A stretch of DNA of 64,000 nucleotides. Origin: Faecalicoccus acidiformans (GTDB taxonomy: Bacteria; Bacillota_I; Bacilli_A; Erysipelotrichales; Erysipelotrichaceae). The DNA lies in the NCBI RefSeq assembly GCF_014202635.1, contig NZ_JACHHD010000011.1, positions 1 to 64,000 on the forward strand, read 5' to 3'. The stretch's first letter is position 1. Each line of letters starts with the position of its first letter. The notes beneath the pieces are model-generated. The model was not told the origin of the DNA. It saw only the letters and a list, made by a program, of their open reading frames with translations, and ran no database searches. Position numbers and translations under genes: made by a program. Of this stretch, positions 1 to 8,460 are shown in pieces.

Positions 1-36
1 ATTTTCGAGACCCCCACTTAAATTTAAAGCGATACA

Positions 37-72
37 AGAAAAACACCCCAACCAATTTAAAGGCTAGGGTGT
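37..72 (-). terminator. Terminator after rbfA
   Basis: Read on the minus strand, ACACCC pairs with GGGTGT around an AT-rich loop and is followed by TTTTTC. It lies about 30 bases past the rbfA stop and closes the rimP-rbfA operon. The bases from 1 to 36 show nothing recognisable. Confidence 0.75.
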
Positions 73-102
73 ACCCCAACATAATTTAATATATCCTCTT
101 TT

Positions 103-447
103 TTAGTCTTGGTGAAGATCATGTAAGATCTTTTCAATACGATTTCCTTGTTCTAAGCTAAGGTCTTGAACAAATACAAGATCTGGCATTTTTCGAATTT
201 TGATCTTTTTCGCCAAATTTGAACGAATAAAACCCTTACTCTGGTTTAAAACACGCAATCCCGCATCATTCCGCGTTTGCTGTCCAAGAAAGGATACATA
301 GACCTTCGCTAAACTTAAGTCCTTAGTACATTGAACATCTGTCACAGTGACAAATCCAAGTTTAGGATTTTTTAATTCGAATTGAAGGATCCTTGAAATC
401 TCCTTTAACAAGATATGATCCATTCTTTCCGCTTTTAAAACTGCCAT
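103..447 (-). CDS. rbfA: Ribosome-binding factor A
   Basis: 30S subunit maturation factor that binds the 16S rRNA neck helix late in assembly and is needed for growth in the cold. The 114-residue length and the KH-like core match the family: 'LKNPKLGFVTVTDV' near residues 26-39, 'DLSLAKVYVSFLG' near 43-55, and a 'MPDLVFVQDLSLEQGNRI' end. Its ATG shares one base with the infB stop (TAATG), and an internal GGAGG in the last infB codons serves as ribosome site, so translation is coupled. It is the last gene of the rimP operon; the truB gene that often follows is absent here, replaced by a terminator. Confidence 0.96.
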   Translation of the reverse strand: MAVLKAERMDHILLKEISRILQFELKNPKLGFVTVTDVQCTKDLSLAKVYVSFLGQQTRNDAGLRVLNQSKGFIRSNLAKKIKIRKMPDLVFVQDLSLEQGNRIEKILHDLHQD

Positions 448-2294
448 TATGCCTCCTGCACTTCTTGATCTTCATAAGCTTCGATAATATCGTCGACTTT
501 GATGTCATTGTAATTCTCAATGGTCATGCCGCATTCAAACCCATTTGTGACTTCTTTCACATCATTTTCAAATCGACGAAGAGACCCTAATTTTCCTTCA
601 TATTGAACGATGCCGTCTCGTATCAAACGCACTTTACAGTCACGTCGAACACAGCCATCTGTAACCATGCATCCGGCAATTGTTCCCACTTTAGAGACTT
701 TATAGATCTGTCGAACTTCAGCTTGTCCGATAACTACTTCTTCATAAACTGGCGCTAACATACCTTTCATTGCCGATTCAAGTTCTTCTAAAGCTTTATA
801 AATAATATTGTGAAGACGGATCTGTACTCCTTCTTCTTCAGCTTTTTTACGAATTGCTGCACTAGGACGAATATTAAATCCATAGATGATAGCATTTGAA
901 GCCATTGCCAACATAATATCCGACTCAGAGATCGTACCTACTGTCGAACGAATGACATTAACACGAACTGTATCAACATCCAATTTCTCCATGCTGGCTT
1001 TTAAGGCTTCAGCAGATCCTTGAACATCAGCTTTGATCAAAACATTGATCTCTTGCAGATCGCCTTCTTCCACTTTCTTGGCAAGATCTTCCAAAGACAT
1101 GGCACTAGTTTGATTTCGCTCTTTTTCAATTTGTTTTTCTAAACGTTGATTCGCGATTTCCTGGGCCTTTTTATAGTTTGCATAAGCCATAAAGACATCG
1201 CCAGCGCGCGGTACATCATTCAATCCAATAATTTCTACCGGACAGCTTGGTTCTGCATGTTTGATTTCTTGCATACGGTCATTCGTCATTTTACGAACAC
1301 GTCCAAATGAACTTCCGACGACAATACTATCCCCTGCATGCAAAGTCCCTCTTTGAACCAGTAAGGTAGCTACCGGGCCACGACCTTTATCCAACTTGGC
1401 TTCAATAACAGTCCCGCTTGATAAACAGTTAGGATTTGCCTTTAACTCTTGCATATCTGCAACCAGCAACATCGTTTCTAAAAGTTCAGGGACGCCTTCT
1501 CCGGTTTTGGCACTGATCTTTGTAAAGATCGTATCGCCACCCCACTCTTCCGGCATAATACCCAACTCTGCCATTTCTGACATGATCCGATCTGGATTAG
1601 CTCCTGGTTTATCCATCTTATTGACCGCAACAACGATTGGAACACCGGCAGCTTTCGCATGGTCGACCGCTTCTTTCGTTTGAGGCATCACACCATCATC
1701 CGCAGCCACTACGATGATAACGATATCCGTAACTTGCGCACCTCGAGCACGCATAGAAGTAAATGCTTCGTGTCCCGGGGTATCTAAAAATGTCACTTTA
1801 CGGCCATTTACATTGACCTGATACGCCCCAATATGCTGCGTAATTCCTCCAAACTCTTCCCCCGTTACATTGGTTTTACGAATGGTATCCAACAATGTAG
1901 TCTTACCATGGTCAACGTGTCCCATGATCGTTACAACCGGCGGACGAGGAACTAAATTCTCTTCCTTATCTTCGATATGCCCTAGCTGTTCTTCAATATC
2001 ATCCTCTTCAATAATGATCTCTTTATGTGGTTCGCAATGAAATTCCATACAGATCAATTCAATATCATCATCGCTAAGGACTGTATTGATCGTAGACATG
2101 TTTCCCATCATAAATAAAAATTTGATGATATCGGAACTGTTTCGTTTTAAAAGCTCAGCTAACTGGCCCACAGTCAAAGTATCATGATATGTGATTTCCT
2201 TTGGATACTCTACTTTTTTAGCAGGTTGTGGTCGGTTATTATTTCGCTGATTGCGATTCCGATTCGGTTTTTTCTTTTGTTTGTTGTAAGCCAT
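447..2294 (-). CDS. infB: Translation initiation factor IF-2
   Basis: GTPase that brings fMet-tRNA to the 30S subunit and promotes subunit joining. An Asn/Lys/Arg-rich leader (residues 1-28) is followed by an IF2_N-type segment (about 33-85). The GTPase domain carries G1 GHVDHGKT (125-132), then DTPGHE and NKMD; beta-barrel domains II and IV follow. At 615 residues it is shorter than Bacillus IF-2 because the N-terminal extension is very short. Its start overlaps the ylxQ end by 56 bases, and a GGTGAT ribosome site precedes the ATG. No sign of disruption. Confidence 0.98.
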   Translation of the reverse strand: MAYNKQKKKPNRNRNQRNNNRPQPAKKVEYPKEITYHDTLTVGQLAELLKRNSSDIIKFLFMMGNMSTINTVLSDDDIELICMEFHCEPHKEIIIEEDDIEEQLGHIEDKEENLVPRPPVVTIMGHVDHGKTTLLDTIRKTNVTGEEFGGITQHIGAYQVNVNGRKVTFLDTPGHEAFTSMRARGAQVTDIVIIVVAADDGVMPQTKEAVDHAKAAGVPIVVAVNKMDKPGANPDRIMSEMAELGIMPEEWGGDTIFTKISAKTGEGVPELLETMLLVADMQELKANPNCLSSGTVIEAKLDKGRGPVATLLVQRGTLHAGDSIVVGSSFGRVRKMTNDRMQEIKHAEPSCPVEIIGLNDVPRAGDVFMAYANYKKAQEIANQRLEKQIEKERNQTSAMSLEDLAKKVEEGDLQEINVLIKADVQGSAEALKASMEKLDVDTVRVNVIRSTVGTISESDIMLAMASNAIIYGFNIRPSAAIRKKAEEEGVQIRLHNIIYKALEELESAMKGMLAPVYEEVVIGQAEVRQIYKVSKVGTIAGCMVTDGCVRRDCKVRLIRDGIVQYEGKLGSLRRFENDVKEVTNGFECGMTIENYNDIKVDDIIEAYEDQEVQEA

Positions 2295-2595
2295 CTGATA
2301 TCACCGTTCCTTTTCTCTGTTCTAAGATCCGATCCGCCAATTGAGGATCGGTTATAGAAAATGCTACAAAAGATCGTTTCGTGATACGATCAAATTCACT
2401 TTGATCTACACCAAAACAAGGTATTTCATAAAATTGGCATTTATTCAATATTTTTTTCTTGATATTTTGCCCAATACAATTTGAATAGATAATAAGTTTT
2501 GCCGTCTGGTTCTGAACACTTGGTAAGAGTTGCGCTCCATAGCATACTTTATTTGCCTTGAATGCAATTTGTGCATACGTGATCCATTTATTCAT
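2239..2595 (-). CDS. ylxQ: YlxQ, L7Ae-family RNA-binding protein
   Basis: Small L7Ae/L30e-fold protein expected to bind kink-turn RNA; its family is usually found between ylxR and infB, as here. The start was placed at MNKWITYAQ because this ATG overlaps the ylxR stop (ATGAATAA). Visible family features are a glycine followed by '[17 protein letters not shown]' (the usual 'K-LVIIA-D' strand) and a C-terminal '[14 protein letters not shown]', equivalent to 'AI-D--LA--I'. The usual polar residues of the RNA loop are only partly kept, so RNA affinity is uncertain. It overlaps infB by 56 bases, an unusually long overlap that suggests coupled translation. Confidence 0.85.
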   Translation of the reverse strand: MNKWITYAQIAFKANKVCYGAQLLPSVQNQTAKLIIYSNCIGQNIKKKILNKCQFYEIPCFGVDQSEFDRITKRSFVAFSITDPQLADRILEQRKGTVISDGLQQTKEKTESESQSAK

Positions 2596-2845
2596 CACAA
2601 TATGTTTCCAATTGATCAAAGATCTCTTGCGGAATAGTAGTCTCTAAAGCGCGATCCAAAGCATGATTCGCTCTAGCTTTTTTGATAGTTTCTTTTGAAC
2701 GAGAAACATAAGCACCATGGCCGTTCTTTTTCCCCGTAGGATCGACAACGATTTCCCCTTCAGGGGTACGGACAACACGAATCAGTTCTTTTTTTGGAAA
2801 ACGCTCTTGTGTTACTACGCATTTTCGCATCGGTATTTTACGCAT
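2588..2845 (-). CDS. ylxR: YlxR family nucleic-acid-binding protein
   Basis: DUF448 protein of 85 residues. The family signature is clear: 'RKCVVTQERFPKKELIRVVR' near the front, then 'DPTGKKNGHGAYVSR', the basic loop of the YlxR fold. Members sit between nusA and infB in Bacillota and are thought to bind nucleic acid or modulate RNase P or transcription; the exact role is not settled. AGGAG lies five bases before the ATG. It starts 8 bases after the nusA stop and overlaps ylxQ. Confidence 0.93.
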   Translation of the reverse strand: MRKIPMRKCVVTQERFPKKELIRVVRTPEGEIVVDPTGKKNGHGAYVSRSKETIKKARANHALDRALETTIPQEIFDQLETYCDE

Positions 2846-2853
2846 AGAAACTC

Positions 2854-4485
2854 CTAATCATCATAATATTCATCAAATTCTTCGTAATCGACATCTTCAT
2901 CCCAAATGTTCTCTTCTTCCATTTGCTGGGCTTCGATTTCCGCAAGTTCTTCTTCAGAATAAATCGGACGCATTTGTTCAAATTGTTGTTTTGCTTCAGA
3001 AAGATCTGTTTTTTCTTCTTTTGTTTCTTTCGGTTCTTCATGCTTTTTCTTTGAAACTTTCGAAGTTGTTTCCTGCTTAGAAGAAGCATCTGCAAAATTT
3101 TCAAACTTAGATGTATACTCAACTGTTGGAGCGGCAGAAGCTTTCTCTTTGCGTTTTGCTTTTGCGATTCGAGCCGCTTCTTCCATTTCATCCATTTCTT
3201 TTTTCTCTTGTTCTTTTTCAAACAATGTTGTCGTATTTTGAAGTGGTGCTTCGTCTTCAATATCCAATATTGTATCGACATCCTCATAAGTGAAATCTGC
3301 AACATCAACGTTTTCAATTTCCGTATCGGCTTTATTTAATTCTTCAATACGCAATTGTTGTTTATATGCGCGTTCCTTCGCCTTCTTAGCTTCGTATTCT
3401 TCTTGCATCTGCTGAGAAATGGCACGATAATCTATTCCTAATTCATCCATTTCTGAATCGGATTTGATATCGATCTTTCGATTTGTCAGTTTAACAGCTA
3501 AACGAGCATTCTTTCCTCTTTTTCCAATCGCCAATGACAATTGATTTTCTGGTACGACAACGATCAACCCATCTTTTACTTCTTCATTTGGAATTACCGC
3601 AATAGCTTCACTAGGACTTAAAGCGTTTTTGATCAAATCTGAAATATTATCTGACCATTCAAAAATGTCGATCTTTTCACCATGCAGTTCATTGATGATC
3701 ATCTGAACACGAGAACCTCTTGGACCAATACAAGCACCAATAGGATCAATATTCTCGTTATAAGAATGCACTGAAATTTTACATCTTTCGCCAGGTTCAC
3801 GCGCAATGGCTTTGATTTCAATGATACCCTGGTAAATCTCTGGCACTTCTTTTTCAAACAATCGCCGAACAAATACAGGCGTCGCCCGAGATACTAATAC
3901 TTGAGCACCTTTCGTATCTTTATTTACTTCTGTAATGACTACAAGAATCTTCTGCCCTTCACGATATACTTCTCCAGGAATCTGCTGACTTTTTTTCATC
4001 ATAGCCAAAGTTTTACCGATGTTAACGATCACAAATTTCGGCTCAACTGTTTCAATCGTTCCCATCACCATCTCATCCACTTTATCGTTATACTCTTCGT
4101 AGACGATCTGTTTTTCAGCTTCACGAATCTTTTGTTTGATCACGTTTTTAGCTAAAACAACAGCTGCGCGATCAAATTGTGTATAATCGACTTCTTCATC
4201 GATCATATCTGAAATTTGAACATTCGGATCGACCTTTTTCGCATCCTTTAAAGAAATCTCTAATTCATCGTCCTCAACATCTTCTACAACGATTCGCTGA
4301 TGATAGAGGTGAATTTCTCCGTTCACAATTTCTGCCTTTACATACGCATCTGGAATCTCGATGTGTTTACGATAAGCTTTGATCATGGCTTCCTTCAATG
4401 CGTCCTCAACAATTTCCGGTGTTAATTGTCGATCCGTTTCAATTCCCTGTAATGCTTTCGCAATGGATTCAACTTTTAATTTCAT
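2854..4485 (-). CDS. nusA: Transcription factor NusA with long acidic tail
   Basis: Binds RNA polymerase and nascent RNA and modulates pausing, termination and antitermination. Order: N-terminal RNAP-binding domain (1-125), S1 domain (about 135-200), KH1 with GPRG (254-257), KH2 with GKRG (321-324). This core equals the whole of Bacillus NusA (about 370 residues). Here a further ~195 residues follow: a charged, Glu/Lys-rich, probably disordered and coiled segment ending in an Asp/Glu/Tyr cluster. It lacks the acidic AR1/AR2 repeats of the E. coli protein. Long NusA tails are known in Mollicutes. AAGGAG precedes the ATG. Second gene of the rimP operon. Confidence 0.97.
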   Translation of the reverse strand: MKLKVESIAKALQGIETDRQLTPEIVEDALKEAMIKAYRKHIEIPDAYVKAEIVNGEIHLYHQRIVVEDVEDDELEISLKDAKKVDPNVQISDMIDEEVDYTQFDRAAVVLAKNVIKQKIREAEKQIVYEEYNDKVDEMVMGTIETVEPKFVIVNIGKTLAMMKKSQQIPGEVYREGQKILVVITEVNKDTKGAQVLVSRATPVFVRRLFEKEVPEIYQGIIEIKAIAREPGERCKISVHSYNENIDPIGACIGPRGSRVQMIINELHGEKIDIFEWSDNISDLIKNALSPSEAIAVIPNEEVKDGLIVVVPENQLSLAIGKRGKNARLAVKLTNRKIDIKSDSEMDELGIDYRAISQQMQEEYEAKKAKERAYKQQLRIEELNKADTEIENVDVADFTYEDVDTILDIEDEAPLQNTTTLFEKEQEKKEMDEMEEAARIAKAKRKEKASAAPTVEYTSKFENFADASSKQETTSKVSKKKHEEPKETKEEKTDLSEAKQQFEQMRPIYSEEELAEIEAQQMEEENIWDEDVDYEEFDEYYDD

Positions 4486-4495
4486 ATTAATCTCC

Positions 4496-4954
4496 TTAAA
4501 TTTTAACAGCAGTTCGTATCATCAAAATATTATTTCGATCAATATCGATCGTTTTCAATCTCGTTTTATTTCGATATTCAATCTTAACAAATTCATTGTT
4601 TACTTCCAAAAGATTTCCAGTCACAGAATCCAAACCGTCTTTTGGATCTTTTAACTTACAAAAAACATATTGATCAATCGCGTTTTGAAGTTGTTCTTCA
4701 TTTTTAAGTTCTCTTTCAGCACCTGGCGAACAAACTTCTAACATGTATTCTGACGCAAACCAATCTTTTTGATCAAGAATCTCACTGATTGCATCACTGC
4801 AAATTGCACATGTATCCAAATCCATCGATCCGTCGTCTTTTTCAACACTGATACGTAAAAGCGGGGGTCGTTCTGAACTTAACCATTCAATATCATACAA
4901 ATGACATCCTTTTGTTTCTAAGATTGGCACGATCCACTCTCTTAGTTTGTCCAT
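4496..4954 (-). CDS. rimP: Ribosome maturation factor RimP
   Basis: 30S assembly factor that acts early on the S12/S5 region. At 152 residues it has the family length and motifs: 'GCHLYDIEWLSSERPPLLRISVEKDDGSMDLDTC' in the N-terminal alpha/beta domain (the 'L--V-ID---GI-ldDC' strand) and 'YMLEVCSPGAERELKNE' at the domain boundary (family 'Y-LEVSSPGldRpL'), then an SH3-like C-terminal domain. An AAGGAGAG site precedes the ATG. First gene of the operon running to rbfA; a promoter and a leader hairpin lie upstream. Confidence 0.95.
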   Translation of the reverse strand: MDKLREWIVPILETKGCHLYDIEWLSSERPPLLRISVEKDDGSMDLDTCAICSDAISEILDQKDWFASEYMLEVCSPGAERELKNEEQLQNAIDQYVFCKLKDPKDGLDSVTGNLLEVNNEFVKIEYRNKTRLKTIDIDRNNILMIRTAVKI

Positions 4955-4974
4955 ACTCTCTCCTTTTCAAAATG

Positions 4975-4998
4975 AAGGAGTGGGAAATCCCACTCCTT
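4975..4998 (-). terminator. Perfect hairpin between gmk and rimP
   Basis: AAGGAGTGGG and CCCACTCCTT form a perfect 10-bp stem with a 4-base loop. On the minus strand it is followed by CATTTTG, a weak U-tract. It lies after the gmk stop but also downstream of a promoter candidate at 5016-5044. It may therefore be the gmk terminator, an attenuator in the rimP leader, or both. Confidence 0.6.
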
Positions 4999-5015
4999 TT
5001 TGTTTATCCATCGAT

Positions 5016-5044
5016 AATTTAGCACACTTACGAATTAAACGCAA
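5016..5044 (-). promoter_or_regulatory. Promoter candidate for the rimP operon
   Basis: On the minus strand TTGCGT, 17 bases, then TAAATT. It sits just after the gmk stop and about 60 bases upstream of rimP, with the perfect hairpin lying between it and the rimP ribosome site. Confidence 0.5.
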
Positions 5045-5049
5045 GATGA

Positions 5050-5628
5050 TTATTTGTTTTCTTCAAGTTCTATATGCCGTAAAATAATCGTTTCAATCAA
5101 CTCGGCTGCCAGCTGCGGATCATCGTTGCAGACAATATATTTGTATTGATAAACCATTTTCATTTCATTAGCTGCTTTAGCAAGACGTTGCTGTACGATT
5201 TCTTCTGCTTCTGTCCTTCTTCCTCGAATTCTTCGCTCTAATTCTTCCATAGAAGGAGGAACGATGAAAATGCTGACCGCATCCGGACATTTTTTCTGAA
5301 CTTGGGTTGCTCCTTGAACTTCAATCTCCAACAGAACATTTTTCCCTTCATCGCGCAATCGATTTACTTCTTTTAAAGGTGTACCATAATAATTGCCAAC
5401 AAATTCAGCATATTCCAACAATTCTCCATTCTCGATTGCTTTCTCAAAATCCTCACGTGATGTAAAGAAATAATCTACACCGTCAACCTCTCCTTCTCGA
5501 GGCTTCCTAGTCGTCATAGAAGTTGAATAAGCAAGATTCAGTTTTTGATCTTGCGAAAAAATCTTTCGTATCGTTCCTTTACCGACTCCACTTGGTCCGC
5601 TCAGGATGATCAACAACCCACGTTTCAT
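5050..5628 (-). CDS. gmk: Guanylate kinase
   Basis: Phosphorylates GMP to GDP with ATP, in purine nucleotide supply. The P-loop 'SGPSGVGKGT' is near the N-terminus, followed by 'YSTSMTTRKPREGEVDGVDYFF' (GMP-binding loop) and 'LLEIEVQGATQV'. An earlier in-frame ATG at 5646 exists, but AAAAGGAGA seven bases before the ATG at 5628 marks that one as the start; the resulting 192 residues agree with the family. Single gene, divergent from rqcH. Confidence 0.96.
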   Translation of the reverse strand: MKRGLLIILSGPSGVGKGTIRKIFSQDQKLNLAYSTSMTTRKPREGEVDGVDYFFTSREDFEKAIENGELLEYAEFVGNYYGTPLKEVNRLRDEGKNVLLEIEVQGATQVQKKCPDAVSIFIVPPSMEELERRIRGRRTEAEEIVQQRLAKAANEMKMVYQYKYIVCNDDPQLAAELIETIILRHIELEENK

Positions 5629-5695
5629 TCCCATTCTCCTTTTCATACATTTTACACCACTTCACCATACTGTCAAAATAAAGTTTTGAATATGA

Positions 5696-5719
5696 TATAA
5701 TATTACACAAAAAAGGGGT
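5696..5719 (+). promoter_or_regulatory. Extended -10 promoter and ribosome site of rqcH
   Basis: TGATATAAT (TGnTATAAT, extended -10) at 5693-5701, no convincing -35, then AAGGGGTGAT before the rqcH ATG at 5726. Confidence 0.55.
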
Positions 5720-5725
5720 GATCAT

Positions 5726-7360
5726 ATGGCGTTAGACGGTTTGTTGCTGCACGTAATTCTAAAAAGGCTACAATCTCTATGCCCTTGTAAAGTCAATAAA
5801 ATTCAAAACATCTCAGATGAAGAAATATGTTTTCACGTATATACAAGACACGGAAACGAAAAAATTGTTGTGAATGCACATTCCAATTCGAATCGCATTT
5901 ATTTAGATCCTTATGCTGTTTCATCTTCGTTACAGCCCTCCAATTTTGTAATGGTTCTAAGAAAATGTTGCAGTCAAGCAATCTTGGATCAGATCCAACA
6001 AATCGGATTCGATCGAATATTGGAATTCACGCTTGTCAATCGCGATGAGCTAGGGGATACAAAGAGATATAAACTCTATATCGAACTAATGGGAAAATAC
6101 TCAAATATAGTCTTGGTCGATCACAACGGAATCATTATTGATGCTCTGAAACGAATCCCTATTTATGAAAACACCAAACGAATGATCCATCCAGGTGCTC
6201 AATATACTCTGCCTGATCCAGGTCAAAAAAAGAATCCATTATGTATCGATCAAATTGATCGAAACACTTCTTTAGTCAATCAGATTTATGGCTTTTCACC
6301 ACTATTGTCTAAAGAGTTCTTGAAAAGAATGCAAGAAGGCGAAAAATACGAAGAAATATTACAAGAGCTTCTTAACTCTAAAACTTTATATATTTATAAA
6401 AAAGATTTTCACTGCCTTGCCATGACACATCTGGAAGAAATTCCTAAACAGTTCGAATTCATGGAAGGCTTTCATCATCTGTATGCTGCTGAAGAACAAA
6501 AGAATCGCATCCGCGAACAATGCCAAGATGTTTATCGGGCCGTAGAAAAAGAACTCAAGAAGGCTCAGAAAAAACTGCCAAAACTTCAAGATACATTAGA
6601 GCTTTCAAAAGATTATTGTAAATATAAGTTGTATGGCGATCTCTTATTTGCTTATATGGGCCAAATCCAAAAAGATCAAACTGTCAAAGTTCCTTCTTTT
6701 GAATCCGATGACATCATCGAGATTCCTTTGGATATGCGCTATGATATTAAACAAAACGCAAATCGCTATTATCAAAAATATCATAAAGCTAAACGTTCAA
6801 TTTCGATCCTACAAGAACAGATTCGACAATGTGAGATGGATATCGCATATTTTGAGCAGCTTCATGAACAACTTCGTCATTGTACGATTCAAGACGCACT
6901 AGAGATCAAAGAAGAATTGATCAAAGAAAGAATCTTACGTCCGAAAAAAAACACTTTGACAAAAAGGGGCAAGAAAAAGCCAAACGTTTTATGTTTGCAG
7001 ATCAATGACGATTTGATCTATGTGGGCAAGAATAACATTCAAAACCAGACGATCACGTCAAAGATCGCAAATAAAAAAGATCTCTGGTTTCATGTAAAAG
7101 ATTATCACGGATCCCATGTACTCTTAAAAGCCGAAAAACCAACTGAAAACCTTATACGGATGTGCGCCAACTTGGCTGCTTATTTTTCAAAAAGTAAAGA
7201 TTCCAGCAGTGTTCCGGTCAATTACTGTCTTGTATCCGAGTTAAAAAAAGTCCCGGGAGCAAAAACTGGATTTGTTACAATGAAATCTTATAAAACAATC
7301 TTTATTGACCCGCAGGAAGTCCCGATTGAAGAATGGATCCAAACATATAAAAAGATCTGA
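5726..7360 (+). CDS. rqcH: RqcH, NFACT-family ribosome quality-control factor
   Basis: Binds obstructed 50S subunits and recruits tRNA-Ala to add C-terminal alanine tails that mark stalled peptides for decay; older annotations call it fibronectin-binding protein. The 544 residues run NFACT-N domain (about 1-210, beginning 'MALDGLLLHVILKRL', equivalent to 'MSfDG--l-----EL'), a long charged coiled-coil (about 255-400) and the NFACT-R domain with 'KKDLWFHVKDYHGSHVLLK' (about 452-470), the most conserved family segment. The ribosome site AAGGGGTGAT and an extended -10 lie upstream. The gene faces the rnf operon, and its TGA lies inside the shared terminator stem. Confidence 0.93.
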   Translation: MALDGLLLHVILKRLQSLCPCKVNKIQNISDEEICFHVYTRHGNEKIVVNAHSNSNRIYLDPYAVSSSLQPSNFVMVLRKCCSQAILDQIQQIGFDRILEFTLVNRDELGDTKRYKLYIELMGKYSNIVLVDHNGIIIDALKRIPIYENTKRMIHPGAQYTLPDPGQKKNPLCIDQIDRNTSLVNQIYGFSPLLSKEFLKRMQEGEKYEEILQELLNSKTLYIYKKDFHCLAMTHLEEIPKQFEFMEGFHHLYAAEEQKNRIREQCQDVYRAVEKELKKAQKKLPKLQDTLELSKDYCKYKLYGDLLFAYMGQIQKDQTVKVPSFESDDIIEIPLDMRYDIKQNANRYYQKYHKAKRSISILQEQIRQCEMDIAYFEQLHEQLRHCTIQDALEIKEELIKERILRPKKNTLTKRGKKKPNVLCLQINDDLIYVGKNNIQNQTITSKIANKKDLWFHVKDYHGSHVLLKAEKPTENLIRMCANLAAYFSKSKDSSSVPVNYCLVSELKKVPGAKTGFVTMKSYKTIFIDPQEVPIEEWIQTYKKI

Positions 7361-7381
7361 CTGTAAGCCAGATCTTTTCTT
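7350..7381. terminator. Bidirectional terminator, rqcH / rnfB
   Basis: AAAGATCTG (7351-7359) pairs with CAGATCTTT (7369-7377). T-rich tracts follow on both strands. The rqcH stop codon lies in the stem and rnfB ends 5 bases beyond it. Confidence 0.8.
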
Positions 7382-7699
7382 CTAACCTTTCAGTTGAATA
7401 GTTGATCCATCCGGTCCCGGTGTATTCTTTAAGTAATCGATTATCTCTTGCTTCTTCTCTGCTTTGCACGGTTTACAGGCAATTGTATCCATGTCTCCAG
7501 AAACCAAAGCTTCTGCCATACCGGAACATCCAGGAAATCCACAACCTCCGCAGTTATAACCAGGGAGCATAGATGTCACCTCATCTACTCGTTTGTCTTG
7601 TTCGACTTTTAAGAATTTATCTGCGAATCCCAAGCCAAGACCAAGAACCGCACCTAAAATCAACATCATGACCACAGCCATTAAGATAGTTTGTATCAT
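7382..7699 (-). CDS. rnfB: Truncated RnfB: membrane anchor plus 4Fe-4S domain only
   Basis: RnfB normally takes electrons from ferredoxin through a chain of ferredoxin-type clusters. Here 105 residues contain one N-terminal membrane helix (about 4-25) and the single 4Fe-4S domain with 'YNCGGCGFPGCSG' plus a distal 'ACKPC' (the C-x2-C-x4-C-x16-C pattern of PF04060). The protein then stops after 'DYLKNTPGPDGSTIQLKG', before the CxxCxxCxxxC ferredoxin domains that follow in usual RnfB (about 260 residues or more). A terminator follows within 5 bases, so no missing part lies downstream. It is the last gene of the rnf operon, and the gene just upstream encodes a small Cys-rich membrane protein. 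The stop may be ancestral to the lineage and not a recent mutation. Confidence 0.85.
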   Translation of the reverse strand: MIQTILMAVVMMLILGAVLGLGLGFADKFLKVEQDKRVDEVTSMLPGYNCGGCGFPGCSGMAEALVSGDMDTIACKPCKAEKKQEIIDYLKNTPGPDGSTIQLKG

Positions 7700-7701
7700 A
7701 A

Positions 7702-7887
7702 TTAATTTCCTTCTTTCTCCTTATGAGCCGGATTATGCAAACATGCGTAATCATGACAACCTTCACAATCCGCCTTTAAGTTTTCACAGCCTTCTGGTAA
7801 AGGAGTCTTTTTATTCATTAGATAAAGACCGATGTAAATACCCACCAAAGCCGCAAAGAATAAAACAGCTAAGATATATTTGATCAT
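7702..7887 (-). CDS. Small membrane-anchored cysteine-rich protein in rnf operon
   Basis: 61 residues: one N-terminal membrane helix (about 3-23), then a short soluble tail with four cysteines spaced C-x6-C-x2-C-x4-C ('CENLKADCEGCHDYACLHNP') and three histidines. It overlaps the rnfA end by 4 bases (ATGA), and rnfB begins two bases after it, so it is translated as part of the operon. No family recognised. The cysteine spacing could hold an iron-sulfur cluster or zinc. Its place between rnfA and a shortened rnfB suggests an accessory electron-carrying or assembly role, which is inference. Confidence 0.7.
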   Translation of the reverse strand: MIKYILAVLFFAALVGIYIGLYLMNKKTPLPEGCENLKADCEGCHDYACLHNPAHKEKEGN

Positions 7888-8459
7888 ACAATGCCTGCTA
7901 AGCCGCTAAATGCCATCGACATAATGGCAGCACAAATCAAAGCAATTCCATTGCCTTGAAAAGCTTTAGGAACATTGCTTAGATCCAAACGCTCTCGAAT
8001 GGTAGAGAAAATATAAAGCACTAATGCGAAACCTAAAGGTGTTCCAACAGAGTAAACTAGCATATGAGAAAAGTCATAAGCGTTTGTAATGTTGATCAAA
8101 CAAACATTCAAAACAACACAGTTTGTGGTGATCAATGGCAAATATACTCCTAGCGATTTATATAGGCTTGGACTATACTTTTTGATAAACATCTCGGTAA
8201 GCTGCACCAAGGAAGCGATGACCAAAATAAATGTAATCAATTCCATGAATTCAAGGCCTAGCGGTACCAATACCAAATAATACAGTCCATAGGTTACCAG
8301 GGCTGCAACTACGATAACAAATACAACCGCTACTCCCATGCCTAGGGCACTCGATTGTTTCTTCGAAACCCCCATGAATGGGCACATTCCTAAGAACTGA
8401 TTCAAGATAACGTTATTGATCAGTACACAAGTTACAAGTAAAGTAATCAATTCACCCAT
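7884..8459 (-). CDS. rnfA: Rnf complex subunit A
   Basis: Integral membrane subunit of the Rnf ferredoxin:NAD+ oxidoreductase, an ion pump. The 191 residues have six hydrophobic helices. Family landmarks are 'NNVILNQFLGMCPFMGVSKK' near the front (RnfA/RnfE paralogous motif containing a membrane Cys that helps bind an intramembrane Fe-S cluster) and 'LITTNCVVLNVCL' near 110-122 with the second Cys. It pairs structurally with RnfE. ATG lies one base after the rnfE stop region; operon order is C-D-G-E-A-x-B. Confidence 0.95.
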   Translation of the reverse strand: MGELITLLVTCVLINNVILNQFLGMCPFMGVSKKQSSALGMGVAVVFVIVVAALVTYGLYYLVLVPLGLEFMELITFILVIASLVQLTEMFIKKYSPSLYKSLGVYLPLITTNCVVLNVCLINITNAYDFSHMLVYSVGTPLGFALVLYIFSTIRERLDLSNVPKAFQGNGIALICAAIMSMAFSGLAGIV

Positions 8460-8460
8460 A

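Noticed and set aside
2838-3317. 159-residue Lys/Gln-rich minus-strand ORF
   Set aside because: Out-of-frame reading of the low-complexity NusA tail.
4974-4998. Plus-strand terminator at the gmk/rimP hairpin
   Set aside because: The plus strand has a better T-run, but no plus-strand gene lies upstream; treated as a minus-strand element.
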